Positions 20,941 to 34,376 of a DNA stretch of 64,000 nucleotides are shown here, piece by piece. Position 1 is the stretch's first letter. Each line of letters starts with the position of its first letter. The position numbers and the translations under genes are program-made. The DNA is from Ignelater luminosus. Taxonomy: Eukaryota; Arthropoda; Insecta; Coleoptera; Elateridae. The notes below the pieces were generated by a model. The model had not been told where the DNA came from. It saw only the letters and a list, made by a program, of their open reading frames with translations, and did no database searches. Location: the NCBI GenBank assembly GCA_011009095.1, contig VTPC01091314.1, positions 50,096 through 114,095 of the forward strand, written 5' to 3'.

Positions 20941-22229
20941 CGACATTTTGATCAATGAGTCAAGCAAAACCTATAGGGTTGTACGGGGTCTTCTGTGTTT
21001 ATCAGAATACTAGTATAAAAGGGGTCCCGAATTTCAATCTATTTACTCGTAGATTCTGAATCCTACTTTTAGAGCCCAAACTAGTCTTTTTGCATATTCC
21101 TCATTAGACTCTCTATCATATACCCAAAAATCATAAAAGTCGGACTACCTGTTTTATAGTTCTAGCAACTTTGTAATGACGATTAATGAAAAGTTTTCCA
21201 TCCAAGACTCAACAGGTTAAGTCCAAATAGCGACTTAACTTTAGGGTAAGTAATTTGATGTAATATGCCTTATGCAGATTTTAGAAATATTACAAGCAAC
21301 ATTTCTTGAGAATGAAGTGATTCGCATATTTCAAGTCATTTCAGTTGTCATACCGGTTGAACTGAAAATTGCTCATAGTTCAGTTAACTTATATAATTTT
21401 GGCATCCAGTATCTCAAGATGGTACACTTTAGGAAAAACGTCATATAGAAAAGTAGGCTTAACTGATAAAACAAATTTCTTTAATTCTGTGAAGAAATCC
21501 CATTTTATTCTCAACTATTTTCCAACAATATACCTACAGACACTTTACTTTGAAGAATTTTGCAAAAAATAGTTTATCAAACAAGTTTGGCATCATTTAT
21601 GTAATATTATTATCTGCCAAAGTAAGAGTAACTGAATACACGCAATTATGAATTCTGAATTAATATCACTTAGTTCCACGCCTCACTTTTTCCAAATATG
21701 AAATCACCCGATTTTCTGGGTTTTAATATTCATCATTATTAGTTGTAACGAAAAATGAGGTTTACCCGATATTAATATATTAAATTAGATCTTCTTTTGT
21801 TTCATCGTAGGTAAGAAGTCGGAAGAATTCATGGATCAAACCAACAGGGAAACTTATAAATAATTTTATTACCGATTTACCTAAATAAGCAGACGCTTGA
21901 GATTCTGGCAACTTAAAAGAAAATTTAATTAGTAGACAACTAATTCTTGATATAAGCGATATTAAGACTACCGAAAAAAATGTATCTTCAAGTCAACCTC
22001 ACACTTTCAAGTAGCTGATACTGCACGTCAAGTCAATGTCATCAGAGAAAATACTAAAAGTAAAGCTGTGTACTATAGTTAACGTAAAACAACCAGAATA
22101 AATAACTCAGATTTATCTATTGAGTTATTTCCATATTATCAATACAGAAATAATTTTGGCATTATTGGATCTTTTATAGTTAGGAATACTAGATTAGTCA
22201 TTTTAGTTAACAAAAAAAGCGTTTGACTT
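20941..22229. other. Intron, nothing seen
   Basis: AT-rich intron. It may contain unrecognisable remains of the Ty3/Gypsy relic that follows. Confidence 0.4.
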
Positions 22230-23010
22230 TTATTCATTCTGGTCATCTAGGTTTAACCAAATGTAGGGACCGTGCCAAACAGTCAGTTTGGTGGTTAGGC
22301 TTGGAAAATTGAAAATGAAATTAAAATTTGTCTTCAGTGTATAGAATACCGCATTAATGCCAAAGAAATACATTTAAAGAGGGTTTACCAAGCCGTGCAT
22401 GACAAAGAATTCATCTAAGCATAAGTAATAGTATATACGGAGAGTTGATTATTTTTCTGGTTATTTTTAAAATTTCCAATTAAATAATCTTACTGAAGAA
22501 TCTGTTAATAAAGTTATTAAAGTTCTAAAAGAAATCTTTTCTCGACTAGGCATATTTGAAAGAGTTCGCTTCGACCAGGGTCCTCAATTTAAGTCGGAAT
22601 ATGCAAAATTTATTAAACAATATAATTCTATACATAATTACAAGTTCACGTTTATACAATCAATCAAGTAGTGCAGCTGAGGCAATTCAGATTCGAAAGA
22701 TAAGAAGTTGTATGCCTTTAATTCCTCAACAGTTAAATAAATACTCCAGTAAATACCACTATCTTTTCATAGAAAGGCAAAGGAAAGAAAAGAGGCGTGA
22801 ATATTATAATAAACGTCATCGTACACATAAAGAACTTCCAACTTTATCTGTTCATAATACTGTTTGTATTATTAATTTAAAAGCTAAGGTAAAATTTTAC
22901 AATCTGGTCCTGAGCCTCTTTTTTTATATAGTCGAAGCGTTTCAGGTACTTGTTACCGTAGGAATAGATGGATTTCAATTTCTGCTATACAGAAGGCCTC
23001 CCTTATTCTC
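22230..23010 (+). mobile_element. Ty3/Gypsy-type integrase relic (LTR retrotransposon fossil)
   Basis: Pieces typical of a Ty3/Gypsy integrase appear in order: an N-terminal zinc-finger-like portion (near 22235), a catalytic-core portion (near 22530-22650) and a C-terminal portion with the HRT-ELPTLSV-type signature (near 22790-22860). It is an old, broken fragment with many breaks. No LTRs, gag or reverse transcriptase were seen nearby. Confidence 0.7.
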
Positions 23011-26000
23011 AATTATTCACAATCATATTCCCAAAAACACTCCAATATTACAACTGTTCTGTACTAAGTTGCTTATAACTATGCGTGTCTGTCAAACAGG
23101 TATCAATCTTCAAGGATTAGGGTGTTCGCAAACAAAAAATTAAGTCTAAGGAATTGCTAACTTGAGGTCTACTCTAACATGCTCTGATATTTTATACTTG
23201 AAATTTACGAACTCGTGCTTTACCCAGACTCAAGAGAACAAATAGGCAATTTGAGTTTAGCTTGTGAGCTGAGCGTTCACTCTAAATCAAGGGATTCTTG
23301 CTGAGTCAGGCATAGACTCACTAGCAAGCATTGACTATAAAGACATAAGGTACTGATTGCGACTTGAAGTCATGTCTGGCCTACTTGATTTTTTCATCTA
23401 CAATTTCAAACCAGTGTCTTATCAGACGTTGCAGGCGAAATCTATGGTAAAGTCATATTTTTAATTTTAGAGACTGCTTACAACAAAATCTTAAACTACA
23501 AACAACAAAACCAGACACTAATAATTTATTAATAATAGTTACAACATTATTTTCTTATTTTCAAAGTTATTGTAATTTAATACAGAAAATTTCTCGACAT
23601 ATCTGCATATGTACTGTACTAATCAGCCCGTGGTTATTTTGGATTCATAGAGAAATAACATACACTATTTAGAGTTTAGATTTCAAAGCTGATAATAAAT
23701 AATTGTTTGCATAGTTAATACGTAACTGGCGGATTGCTGTTATTGCACAACATTTTTCAACCTTAACAGGTATTCACTACTAATAATAATCAGATGCTTT
23801 AACCTATTTACCTCTGAAGATGATCTTGGAGAAATTTGATAAAGGTTTTTCAACAAACAAAATATTCATTCTAAATTTTTAACATGAAGGTTTTGGCAAT
23901 TGTTGATTTAGAGCTTGTAGCTCGAAACTTTACAGGTTAAACCATTCAATCATTTAATTTCTTATTTCAGTAGTCAAACCTTAAGTTAGAAATTTACAAT
24001 TATTACACTGATTAAACCGTAGCTCTATTTGACTAAATTCCAGAAGTTATTTAGAAAAAACCACCTTAATAATATATTAATATTTATTGACGCAGGCTGA
24101 TGCTCGTGCTATTACACACCGACAACTACTTATCAAAGGTTTGGAGCAAAACATTGGAGCAATAATCTTCTTGTGCCTTGTGTATAAGTGCAAGTATTCG
24201 GGAACTAACACAGTTTCCAGGAGATAGTCCAATTTTAAATACCTTATGGGGTTGCGTTAGAGAAAAGAAAAAATTATAGACGGACAAGGAATAGTCTATC
24301 CAGAAGATTTTAATTCCTATTTAACAGTTTTGCTGTCCATTGCATCTACTGATGGTACAAATAGATACTGAAGGTATAGCCCGTGAACTGACAAAAGACA
24401 TGTTCTGGGTTCTCCTCTAGAAGATTTTACTATTTAAGTGTTCAAATAAACTTGAGAAGTATGGACCAATTTAGTTTTTCTTTTGCTTAGATAGATAAAT
24501 TAATTAAATTAAAAGTAATGTTATAATCAAAATGCTAAAGGTATTTTGCGAAAAGCTACCTTAAATCCAATATTTCTAATAATTCATGAAGAAATAATTC
24601 AAGTAGCAAAAAACTTTTTTGTGTAACACAAAACAACTCCTAAATCGTCCGGTATAAGGCAAAATATGTAAAATACAGAAAAAGGTCGCTAGGCTGTCGA
24701 GTGTAAGTTGAAAATATAAAGCCAGTTAATTTGCTTAAAGAGTTTGAGCCAAACAGGTAGTAGTAGATTTTTTATGATTTGTTCGATTCCGTAAAACTTC
24801 CATTCATGTGTTTTTCGTGTGGATTAACGCTGGTTCCGGGTACTAATTTAGCGTTTTCTAAAAAAATCCAAACACCTAGTTGCATGCTAAATTCGTTGGA
24901 TTGACCATCAGGAATTTGCCAATTTTTAAAGATTAGATTCTACTCTTTGGGGCAACAATTAAAAATGGTAGAATGTTTATTATTACAGCAGGGTATCTGA
25001 AATGTTGTACTTGAACTTCTAATGAAAACTGTAATCTCAATAGTATGATACTTTTTTGGTAATTTGTTATTGCAAACTCATCCAATGACAGACGTGTAGT
25101 ATATGGTTTATAGTTAGAATTCTGATTTTTGCTGCTCACGATTACCTGTAATATACACCTGTATGACAAGAACGAAGCATTCCAGGACCAGAGTTCATAG
25201 CTACAATCAACGTTGATTCTGCCATCAGTACACAAAAAGAAGACTTTATCAACTGCAATCGTACCATGTAAAGACCGCAAGCAAAAAAAAAACAGAAAAA
25301 AACAACTAAACATATTAACAAGCATAGTAAAGTGACGAAACCTAAGCCTGTCCTCACTTTCTGCTCACTTAAAGATATGGACAAAAACTTGAAAACTATA
25401 GCATTTATTTTTAATTCTGTCATGAATAATTTAAGGTCATCATTTTCATTATAATGTTGATATAAGCCTTCGAGAAAGTTTCCTCTTTCTAACTTGAATA
25501 ACTAAGCGTTTACAGTTTTTAGTTAAGTATAGTTTTGCTATTCTATTAAACATTGTACACCTTTGTTAGAATTGTATGGGCACCAAGCCAACTGTTTAAT
25601 TAACTGAATCAGTTATTATTATGAAATACGGTTGTGATTTAACTCCAGCAAAACCCTCAAAGCATTATTTGCACATTTAAAACTAAGTTTCGCATGTTTA
25701 TACGATTTTGCATGTTTCTTTGTAAGAATTTGACATGCTGACACAAGTATCAAAGCCTACTGGCACATTCATCTCAAATACGATAGAAATTCTTTTTCGA
25801 GTGTATCTTTATAAAAATTACATTCTCAGTTACCGTTCTGAGATCATCATATACTGTAGAGATTAATCGTCAAAAGTGCTATAATTTTTATTTTCAATTG
25901 AAGAATCATATCCTTTCGGGAAAAACATATAAAAGTACCATACTTTAACAAGAACCTCAACAATTTAATGTAATTTACGATTTCCCATAGTAAAAGGAAT

Positions 26001-28957
26001 TTATTGGTGTATGTACTGAGACATGCTAATTTATTATTGGTCAACCCAACATTAAAATAAGCATTAGTAAATGAGAACTCCTTTATACACAATTTATATG
26101 CTTTAAAACCAACTCGGATTAACGTAGGATCTGAGGATAATGTACTACATATGTTAATCCAGCGCAACCTCTACTAATGACCAACCACACAAATATCTCC
26201 ATCCTTCAAACAAATATGTAACTGTAATTAACTTGGTTTTGAATCCTGAAGTAGCTAAACTTAACGGAATAAGTTTCGGGTGAGAAGTGTTTGAAATAAA
26301 ACTTGTGTAATTATATAACAGCCAAAGTTTATATAACAAAATCTTAACGAACTTAACCAAGTTTTATTTGTTGATTAATAAGTATTCTAAATGTGTTAGA
26401 GAATATCAAAGTTTTTAGATTAGTATTTGGTTTGCTTATGGCTATGTAAACTAACTTATGATATCGAGAAAGTTGCATTTAATGTTTCATGATGTAGGTA
26501 TTACGTACAATATTTTATTAAAATAGAAAAGTCCAGATATGCCTCAGTAACAGACAGGTACTATATAATAAATAGAAAGATTGGTTCTGTTTGTCCGCGT
26601 CGGAGTTTGTTCAGGGGTTGCTACCATTCTCAATAATGCAAGAGTAATAAATTTCTAAAATGGTTTCTATATAGGTAACAGCATAAAATACTTTAAGGTA
26701 AATATAGCATCTATATCCAAACTTTAAAGACGCCTAGCTTTGCTTCATAAATTGTTAAAATAAAGAACATTATGCTGTACTACTGTTCGCATATAGAAAT
26801 TAATTTTAAATAAAGTATGTCGTTCTGAATTTAATTATTATTATTATAGTTATCATGCAACATAATATTTTTATATTTAAAATGTAGATGTAAAAGATCT
26901 TTGGATCAGCTAAATTGCTTACTACAAAAAATTACTGTTTATATTACTTTAGACGTTGAACGGAGATCAAAGAGTATTTGATAATTATGAAAGTAGTCAA
27001 AATTGAAAATTTCTAATTTATCTCTTGTAATGTACATAAGCTCGTCAATATTTAGCAACATCCAGTACTTTTAAAAAAGGATCTTCTTAAATGAAATTTA
27101 TTTTAAGGTTCAATTTTAAATTTTTTTAATAAAGTAGAAATAATAAGAGTTGATCAAAAGATATGGTGCGAGAAATATTTTCATACTTTAGTTAGATTAA
27201 ATAGAACGCAAAACTAACTTTGATAGCCGTATTCCATTTTCTCTATTGAGTACATTTGAAGATATACAAATAAATATTGTATTGTTTATTGAAATCCAAA
27301 TGTGTTACGCAGGTTTTGAATTTTGCTAAAGATCTCAAATAGATAAGATACAATTACACTGTATAATGGGAGCGTTTTGTGCCTTTCGTTCCCTGGTTTG
27401 ATACTCGCTTTTAGTTTGTAAATAGTACCTTATCATTCCTACAACGTTAAAGTTACTTATCCTTTTATTTGCTTTTATTTAGATTTCAGTTTGTCTCAAT
27501 TTAGAATTTTTTTATGAATTTGTTCTTGTTAATTAGAACGATCAGTTTTAGAAAAAGTTCCTGCCGCGATTGATGCATCCTTTGCATTGGATGATCATAT
27601 ATCTTTTTTTACCCCTTGAAAGGTTTAAGAAATGGATGTTACTAATCAGTTTCTATTTTTCCAACCCCATAGTGTGACGTGGTAGATATGTTACTGGAGT
27701 TCAGATATTCAAGGTTTTAGTCGACGGCATGTCGGACAATACAGCCGCTTCAGACACTACATTTGGTGGGTTAATAATTTTTATTTTTAGTATCATTTTG
27801 AATGAAGTTATGCAAAACTAAGGATTAGTTTTCCTGACGTTCCAGGAATTGTACAGTTTTGTCTACAGTAAGACCAAACTTGGCAAGACTTCTTTGATGG
27901 GCATCTTCTCTAAACCAAGATCAAAATACCAATTTGATATACTTTGGCTTTGAAAATTATTATTGTAACGCTTGATACAAGACATAACGTAGTCATTGCT
28001 CGAATTAAAACAAAGTTACCTAAAGTATAGAAATTTTTTAACGACTTAGTTTATTGAAAATTCCCATTCTGTATTTTCATGGTCAATATTTATCGCTTAA
28101 GACTAGTTAGAAAACCAAATAGCAGTAGCAGACTTTTACATGACTGTGAGTCAATTTTCAAATGAGTAAGTCAATCTCCAGGTAATTATCTAAAGAATAC
28201 GTTTGTTTTATGAACCATGAGTGAGTTTTTGGTGGGTTGAGATACTGTTTTAATGAAACGAAAAGAAGCTCAAAATGCTGTTATTGGCCAATATAATAAG
28301 TTTGGGTGAAGCTGTTGAACAAAATTAGCTGTATGACATAAAAAAATTGTTAGACTGTAAAAAGGATGTCCTAAGTTCTGAGCATTCTTTGCAATTATGC
28401 ACGTCTCAGTCCTATTTGTCTTTATCCTGTTACCGTATAAGGCCAACGATTCATTTATACATAAACTTGCAACGACCTTAAAGCCTTGGTGGGGCCAAAA
28501 CCTCATTGACACGTAAGAACTTTACTATGTGTTTATTTCAAGTTTTTTTTTTTGGTATTAATTTTATTCACAATAGTAAAATTATTGTATGTTTTTCTTT
28601 TACCTGTGGTCACAAAATAAATGGAGGTGTTTTGTTAGAGAATTTAGATTTTTTATTGTTAACGTTAGGTTGTAAATAACTAAATCTCAAAGATATGTAA
28701 GCAAAACACATTTTCTTATTATTCTGTAGAAGACCTTCCGCTCTGTTGTTGTGCCATAGCGTAGAGACTGGCGCCTTAAAATAACCGATTTGCACATTTA
28801 GGCTATACGATCTGTTTCGGTAGATTCCAACTCGCCCATCTTCGACTTAAAGTTAGCTAGCAGGAAAATATTTTTATTCTGATGTTGGAATAAATTTTAG
28901 AAAGACCAACAAACTACTTTTTGACCGTAACAATCATCACAGATTGTTTGAATTATA
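23011..28957. other. Intron, about 5.9 kb, nothing firm
   Basis: AT-rich intron with many short unremarkable ORFs, none protein-like. Weak hints near 24.1 kb and 27.8 kb could be very old element debris but are not supportable. Confidence 0.45.
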
Positions 28958-28965
28958 GGTAGAAT

Positions 28966-29234
28966 CAGTGATGGATAAGATGCAATAATATTTTATCTAG
29001 ATACAGATATAGATAAACAAAATTTAGTTCCATTACGGTTACCTGAAAAGGGCTGACAAAAGCAAGTTTAAAAATTAAAATGTTTACAAGATTTCAAAAT
29101 TTTCTGATTAAAGCTGCAGGTAAAATGTATCTAATTACAGATACAAGATACATTTTCATAAGTATATCTAGATTCAGATACAAGATACAATCTTCGTATC
29201 TAGATACTTTGTATGAAGATAATAGCCATCACAG
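28966..29234. mobile_element. hAT-like MITE
   Basis: Short terminal inverted repeats CAGTGATGG (left) and, inverted, CTGTGATGG (right) bound a 269-bp non-coding element. Candidate 8-bp target duplications GGTAGAAT (28958-28965) and AGTAGGAT (29235-29242) match at 6 of 8 positions. A duplication of 8 bp and CAG-type ends are characteristic of hAT elements. The inside repeats AGATACAAGATAC-like units several times. Confidence 0.6.
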
Positions 29235-29242
29235 AGTAGGAT

Positions 29243-32214
29243 GGAATACTATGTTCTAACGAAATATGTAAAGGAATATTTGTTTCGTGTCAACACGCAT
29301 AGGCACATAGGCACAAACGCAAGTAGAACTTAAAGTTTGACTTATTTTATTTTTAAATACAGTTCTGCACACGGCACCAAGTGAACCAGTTACAACATTG
29401 CCCCAAACGTAATGTAATGTAAAAAAGGCAGGAAACCAAGCGTAATATAAATGTGCTAAAAAAAGGTATTAGAAGTACAGAAAATAAATATAAGTGAAGG
29501 CAAAATAATGTTTTCAAATGTAATCTAGAAAAATGGTGTACTAATAATGAGTTATTTTAGTTAGATATCTCGTTACGATTAGTATTGCATTGTTATAACT
29601 ATTCTCGAAAATTCAATCAAGTACTTTGTTCAAAGACACTTTGGTACGTGTGATACGTGACATAGCTAATACAGATGCATACATTGCACCGACAATAGTG
29701 GGATGGGTGATATAATTCTCTTATTCTGTCTGCCCTATTGACATGCAAAATGGGATTTCAATACCGTCCAAACACCATATGGAAATTTACTTTGCGTACA
29801 ATTTCCGTCTGCATCGGCTTTAGTTCAATTGGGTCAATTTCTTTTTTCTTCTATAGTCTTATTGTCTTTTCTTTTGTAAATAGAATGTAATCCTAACACG
29901 CAGAGCGATTTTAATGTATGTTGTATTATTTGTAGTTTACAACTTTCTGATTCGATAATGGAAGTATAGTCTATTGTTGTTCCATTTTATAGCGTTAATT
30001 GAAATTGAAATTCTCTACGAATTGTCATTGGTAATAATTTAGAATTTTTAGTTTAATAATTTGACTAATAATAAGATTCTAGATCTACATAAATTTGTGT
30101 TTTTCTTAAAGAAATCGCGTAAGCCAGTCAATGTTTGAATTTTTGAGAGTATGATTTGAAATTTAATTTTGAAATTATGTGGTTTTAATTAAACTTGATT
30201 CCTTCAAGAAATCAGTGACAATATCTTTGGGTAACAAAATTACATATAATTTATTATTTATCGTATGTGGAATTATTACCTATATGATTGATGTTTATTT
30301 GTTTCATAAGTTAAATTTGAGAATCAACTTGTAAGCGTTATTGTGTTAACTAGTTAATTCCGGAAATGACTGTTAATAGTATTCGATTTTCTTTATTTTT
30401 TAGTAAACGATTAAGTTAATTAGTTGTTTCGTTTTATTATTTGGAACTATCTTGATTTGTTATGCTTCAAGAAAAGTTCTGCTTTTAGCCACACTTCAGG
30501 AAAGATAATTCTTAACAATCTTCAGAATTCTAAGTTTTAAATATATTACACAAGATCTGAAAAGTATTAAATTATTAAAATAGCGGATTTTGAGTAATTA
30601 TCAAAATCACACCACAAAAGTTTTCTTTCTTTCTTTCTTTTCTGCAGGAAACAAACATTAATTACTGTGATTGTTCAAAATTTAGCGTTAATTAAGGATT
30701 CATTAAGTAAGATATGTTGTCGTACTGGTACAGTGCCAACACATTAATTTCTTCTGCGTTCTATACAATTAAACCTAAAATAAACCAATGTTTGGTTTTG
30801 CTATTTGGATTGTAACTTTAATATATCAACAAACTTTTCAATCCAATCAACTACTAACTTGCTATTTGATGCGCAAATAAAAATTTTATAAAGAAATATA
30901 TGAGCAATAGCGTATATATCATGTTTACTCTATCTCATAATTTAGCGAAGTGAAGGCAATTTTGTAATCCATTGTTCCTACCTAATGATAAATCAATTTA
31001 TGTACATGTGTATATATCTAACAAATTAATAATAAAGAGAATCCTGACAAATTTGCCAGATTCCAAACAATTAAGAATAATGAACATTCATACTTTAAAA
31101 TTTATTTCTCATTAAATCTGAAGCGTTAATTAAAGTTGGTCTCATTACCAACTGTGACCTTTTGTATTATACCGTGACATTTACAAGCTATCTTAATTGT
31201 TTATTAGCACACCATGTTGATAAAATAATCAGGACTTTCCGGAATAAATTATTTCTTAAGAAAAAAATATGTAACAATAAATTAAAACAATAATGCATTT
31301 TTATAACGACTAGTTATTCTTGGAATATTCCCAATTTAGAAATAAGTAATTGAAATACGTCTGCACGATGAGTGACTTTTTAATAAAGTTATTTTAACGT
31401 AAATAAAATAAGCCGTTTTAGTTGCTGGGAAAATCAATAAAAAATAGTCATACAATGGATTTGTCTTATTAATTAAATTTCATTATTACATCTAAAACAA
31501 TGTTAGAAATGGCTTGAATGCTAGTAACTATTCATATTAATATTCATTTACATCAGAGAAATGACGTCCAAACTAACAAAACACACTACCTATTAAAACT
31601 GAAGGAAAGCACGACTACGCTACATCTGCATAAATGCATAAATCTACTATTAATAAATTCCTAAATAGAAAAAAGATTTTGTACTGCAAAGGATAAATTC
31701 TACATTTCTTTAACTAGATATTTACGTTTTCATTCTATTACCGCTTTTAAATACTTGAATTCGTCAACATGATTAATGAGCCTTATGCTTCCTAAATGAC
31801 TTTCTTCGAAGTTGCAATTTACATTCACATTAACATACCGTGTATCTCATGAAAAACGGATCATCTACATTTTGCTACGTAACATTTCTCCTCATTTTAA
31901 ATCTTAGTATATTTCTCCTAGGCTAAAATGGTTTAATTTAAAAATTTCTGGTTTTATTTGGTAAATTAGTAAGCTTGCCTCTGAAGTTTGAATATAAATT
32001 TGAATATGACTTAAATGATGTTTGATTTAATTTAATGATTCCTGCTTTATAATTCTACATATTCTCATGAGTCTTGACTACACAAGGTGTTTTAAAGCAA
32101 GACTAATAAACTTACTAGATTTATTCTTCTCAGTGAGATTTCGCTCAATCTCGTTTGCTTTAAAAGTTATTGATGCCTAAGTTGTGTAAGCTAATCGTAA
32201 AATTTCCCAAACTT
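29243..32214. other. Intron, about 3 kb, nothing seen
   Basis: Very AT-rich. A short (TTCT)n tract occurs near 30624-30640. No coding frames or repeat ends recognised. Confidence 0.5.
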
Positions 32215-33010
32215 ACTTACATTTTATTTTTATTTTATTTTATTGCGACCAACAGAAAAGATTCAATAACAGGCCACAAAAAACAAAATTACAGCAGAAA
32301 ACGTAAGGGTACACAAAACTAAATTCTTACCCTAAAATTATTGTAGAATGAAAATCAAATTCTGTAACCTAGAAATCAATCTTCTAAATTAAATAAATAT
32401 TGCCGAACAGACGTCTTAAATGTATTTAGAGAAGTAAGGAAGATCGCAATCGGCCATTTGGTTTATTACACACCCTCGGACGTTCTTGTATTAAACTGTA
32501 AATCTTAAAAATCTTAGATAACATCTTACAAGGCTCCTAATAAAGGATTTAATTTCTAAAAATTCTCTTAAATTTTTTATTATATACCCTAACATTTGAT
32601 ACGCCTTGTTTATTCTCTGTGCTACATGATCGTTAAATGTCAGTCTTGTATGAAACGGTACCCCTAAGTCTTTTATACATTTACATATCTGCTTTTTGAA
32701 AACAGTATTTCCCAATGCCTAGTTTATAACTGTCACTGGCTGTGTTTCTTGTAAATGATATTGAAGTAAAGATGATTATTATATGGATCATTAATTTATT
32801 TTTGTTGGAGTGGCTTGTTATTCGTTGCAATTCGATAAATATTTTATAATTTTAAATATTTTAAAATAATCTGCAAAAAATATTACTTTTGGTTAAGTTG
32901 CTTATTATTATTAAGAATAACAAGGGCTCGAGGTTTGCACCTTGAGGTACCCCTAGAAGAGTTGAGGATCTTTCTGATGTAGTTCTGTTAGAAACGATAT
33001 TTTGTCTGTC
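32215..33010 (-). mobile_element. Jockey-type LINE, 3' fragment
   Basis: On the minus strand this is the end of a LINE reverse transcriptase. Reading from 33010 downward: LGVPQGANLEPLLF (motif before the active site), FFADYFKIFK (the F/YADD box, with the second Asp changed to Tyr), then CKCIKDLGVPFHTRLTFNDH and INKAYQMLGYIIKNLREFLE (thumb and C-terminal region). The 3' end is an A-rich AATAAAATAAAAT-type tail at 32221-32245. Stops and the changed catalytic box show it is dead, and the 5' part is missing, as is usual for 5'-truncated LINE copies. Confidence 0.75.
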
Positions 33011-33252
33011 GTCCTTTAAGTAGAGAATCGTCAGTTGTAACAGGAATTCGTAGAAACTTTACACAGAGTATATCCCGTGACTAGATGGCCATAGCTTAAA
33101 GACGTGTTGGTCAAGTCATTTTTTGAGTAGAAAATGTCTAATAAACATATGCCAGAAAATCGATCGTTACAAAGTTACAACATTATAAGCTATTATTAGG
33201 TTATCTAATTTAAAAAGAAATTAATACATTAAGTTTTATTAACGTAGAACTC

Positions 33253-33600
33253 TAACGCAATTCAGAATGTTCCTCTTCCGCCTCTATTCACGTTCTAACT
33301 TTTTGTACAATGGGAGAGTAGCATACTCGGCAAGAATAGATGCAGCAGCATTCATAATTGTTAGAAATAGTTCATCCCTATTAAGCGACTCTTCCGCTTA
33401 CAGTATACTCTTCCTATGTCCGTAGAGATGATAGTGAAGGATGCTAACGTCAGATGATTGCGGTGACCACGGAACTGTATCTTCGCAACAACTGAATTTC
33501 AGATATATGTTCATAAGACATTTTAGATTTAAAATGGCCATCTGTACATGCAGCTGTTTGAATTCAATATACAACAATGTCAACAATCGATATTTAGACA
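33253..33600 (-). mobile_element. Mariner-related transposase C-terminal relic
   Basis: On the minus strand: VPWSPQSSDVSILHYHLYGH, a degraded form of the WPPRSPDLTxxDxxLWG box that carries the third catalytic Asp (here His), followed in the same frame by RKSIL, a stop, AEESLNRDELFLTIMNAAAS and a basic end (RRKRNILNCVR). An upstream portion (HVQMAILNLKCLMN) may be what remains of the second motif. At least two stops; no inverted ends found. Confidence 0.5.
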
Positions 33601-34374
33601 TTGTAACGGTTACTTTTTCCGCTCCCGTTACATGATGGTTGATAATTCATGATTTCGGGGCGTCCTCGTTTTTTTTTTATTACCTTTGTTTGAGAAGGAC
33701 ATTGATACTTGCACTTCATGCAAATAGGCTACATTCATTTTTCCTAGTGTGAATCTTTTTTTTAATCAAAATGGGTCGGCGGATTTTTTGGTGTTATTGC
33801 CATTCTGTGTGGGACACGTGGTATGGTTTTCTGAATTTAAATAAATTCTCATTTCCAGTGAAGAAATTTAAATGGTTCTTGTCGGAAGGGTATCTTTTGA
33901 AATTTTCTGCTCTTCTTATTATTTTGTTAAAATGATTTTCGGACTATCATCTCTTATTTTTTAAAATTTTACTTGAGTAGCTAATTTGCTGAGTTGGGGA
34001 GAAGGGGAAATTTTGATTCGCAGTACTGGCGTGTGGAAGTACGTTGTAACGGAGACTTGAGAAAGACGTTAGGTTTTGTATCCGACGCTACGCTCGCTTT
34101 TGTCACCTTGTGCGGGTGTTATGAAGTGAAAGCTTAATATTTGGGTTTTTGGGTAGAGGTGGTTCTTGGAGACCGTTCTTTAAATTGTAGAAGCTGGGCT
34201 GCTGGATTCCTTCCACGCCATCTACAAATTTGAAATTTGTTATGAAGACAGGTAACCCGGTCTAGATGTTCTCTTCGCCGAAGGATTCAAATTGACTTTA
34301 ATGTAGCTCCAGCTTCAGCGTGTTACAAATTTATTGTCATTAATCTAACAGAATTGCATAAATAAACGTAATGT
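33601..34374. other. Intron, nothing firm
   Basis: T-rich sequence with a slightly GC-richer patch near 34020-34320. No coding frame or repeat end recognised. Confidence 0.4.
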
Positions 34375-34376
34375 TA

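Noticed and set aside
22556-23143. 195-codon plus-strand ORF
   Set aside because: It overlaps the Ty3/Gypsy integrase relic and contains integrase C-terminal phrases, so it belongs to the fossil element and is not a host gene.
26555-26630. Sequence resembling a Helitron 5' end (ACTATATAATAAATAGAAAG then GATTGGTTCTGTTTGTCCG)
   Set aside because: No CTRR hairpin end or Rep/helicase sequence was found, so the similarity is too short to support.
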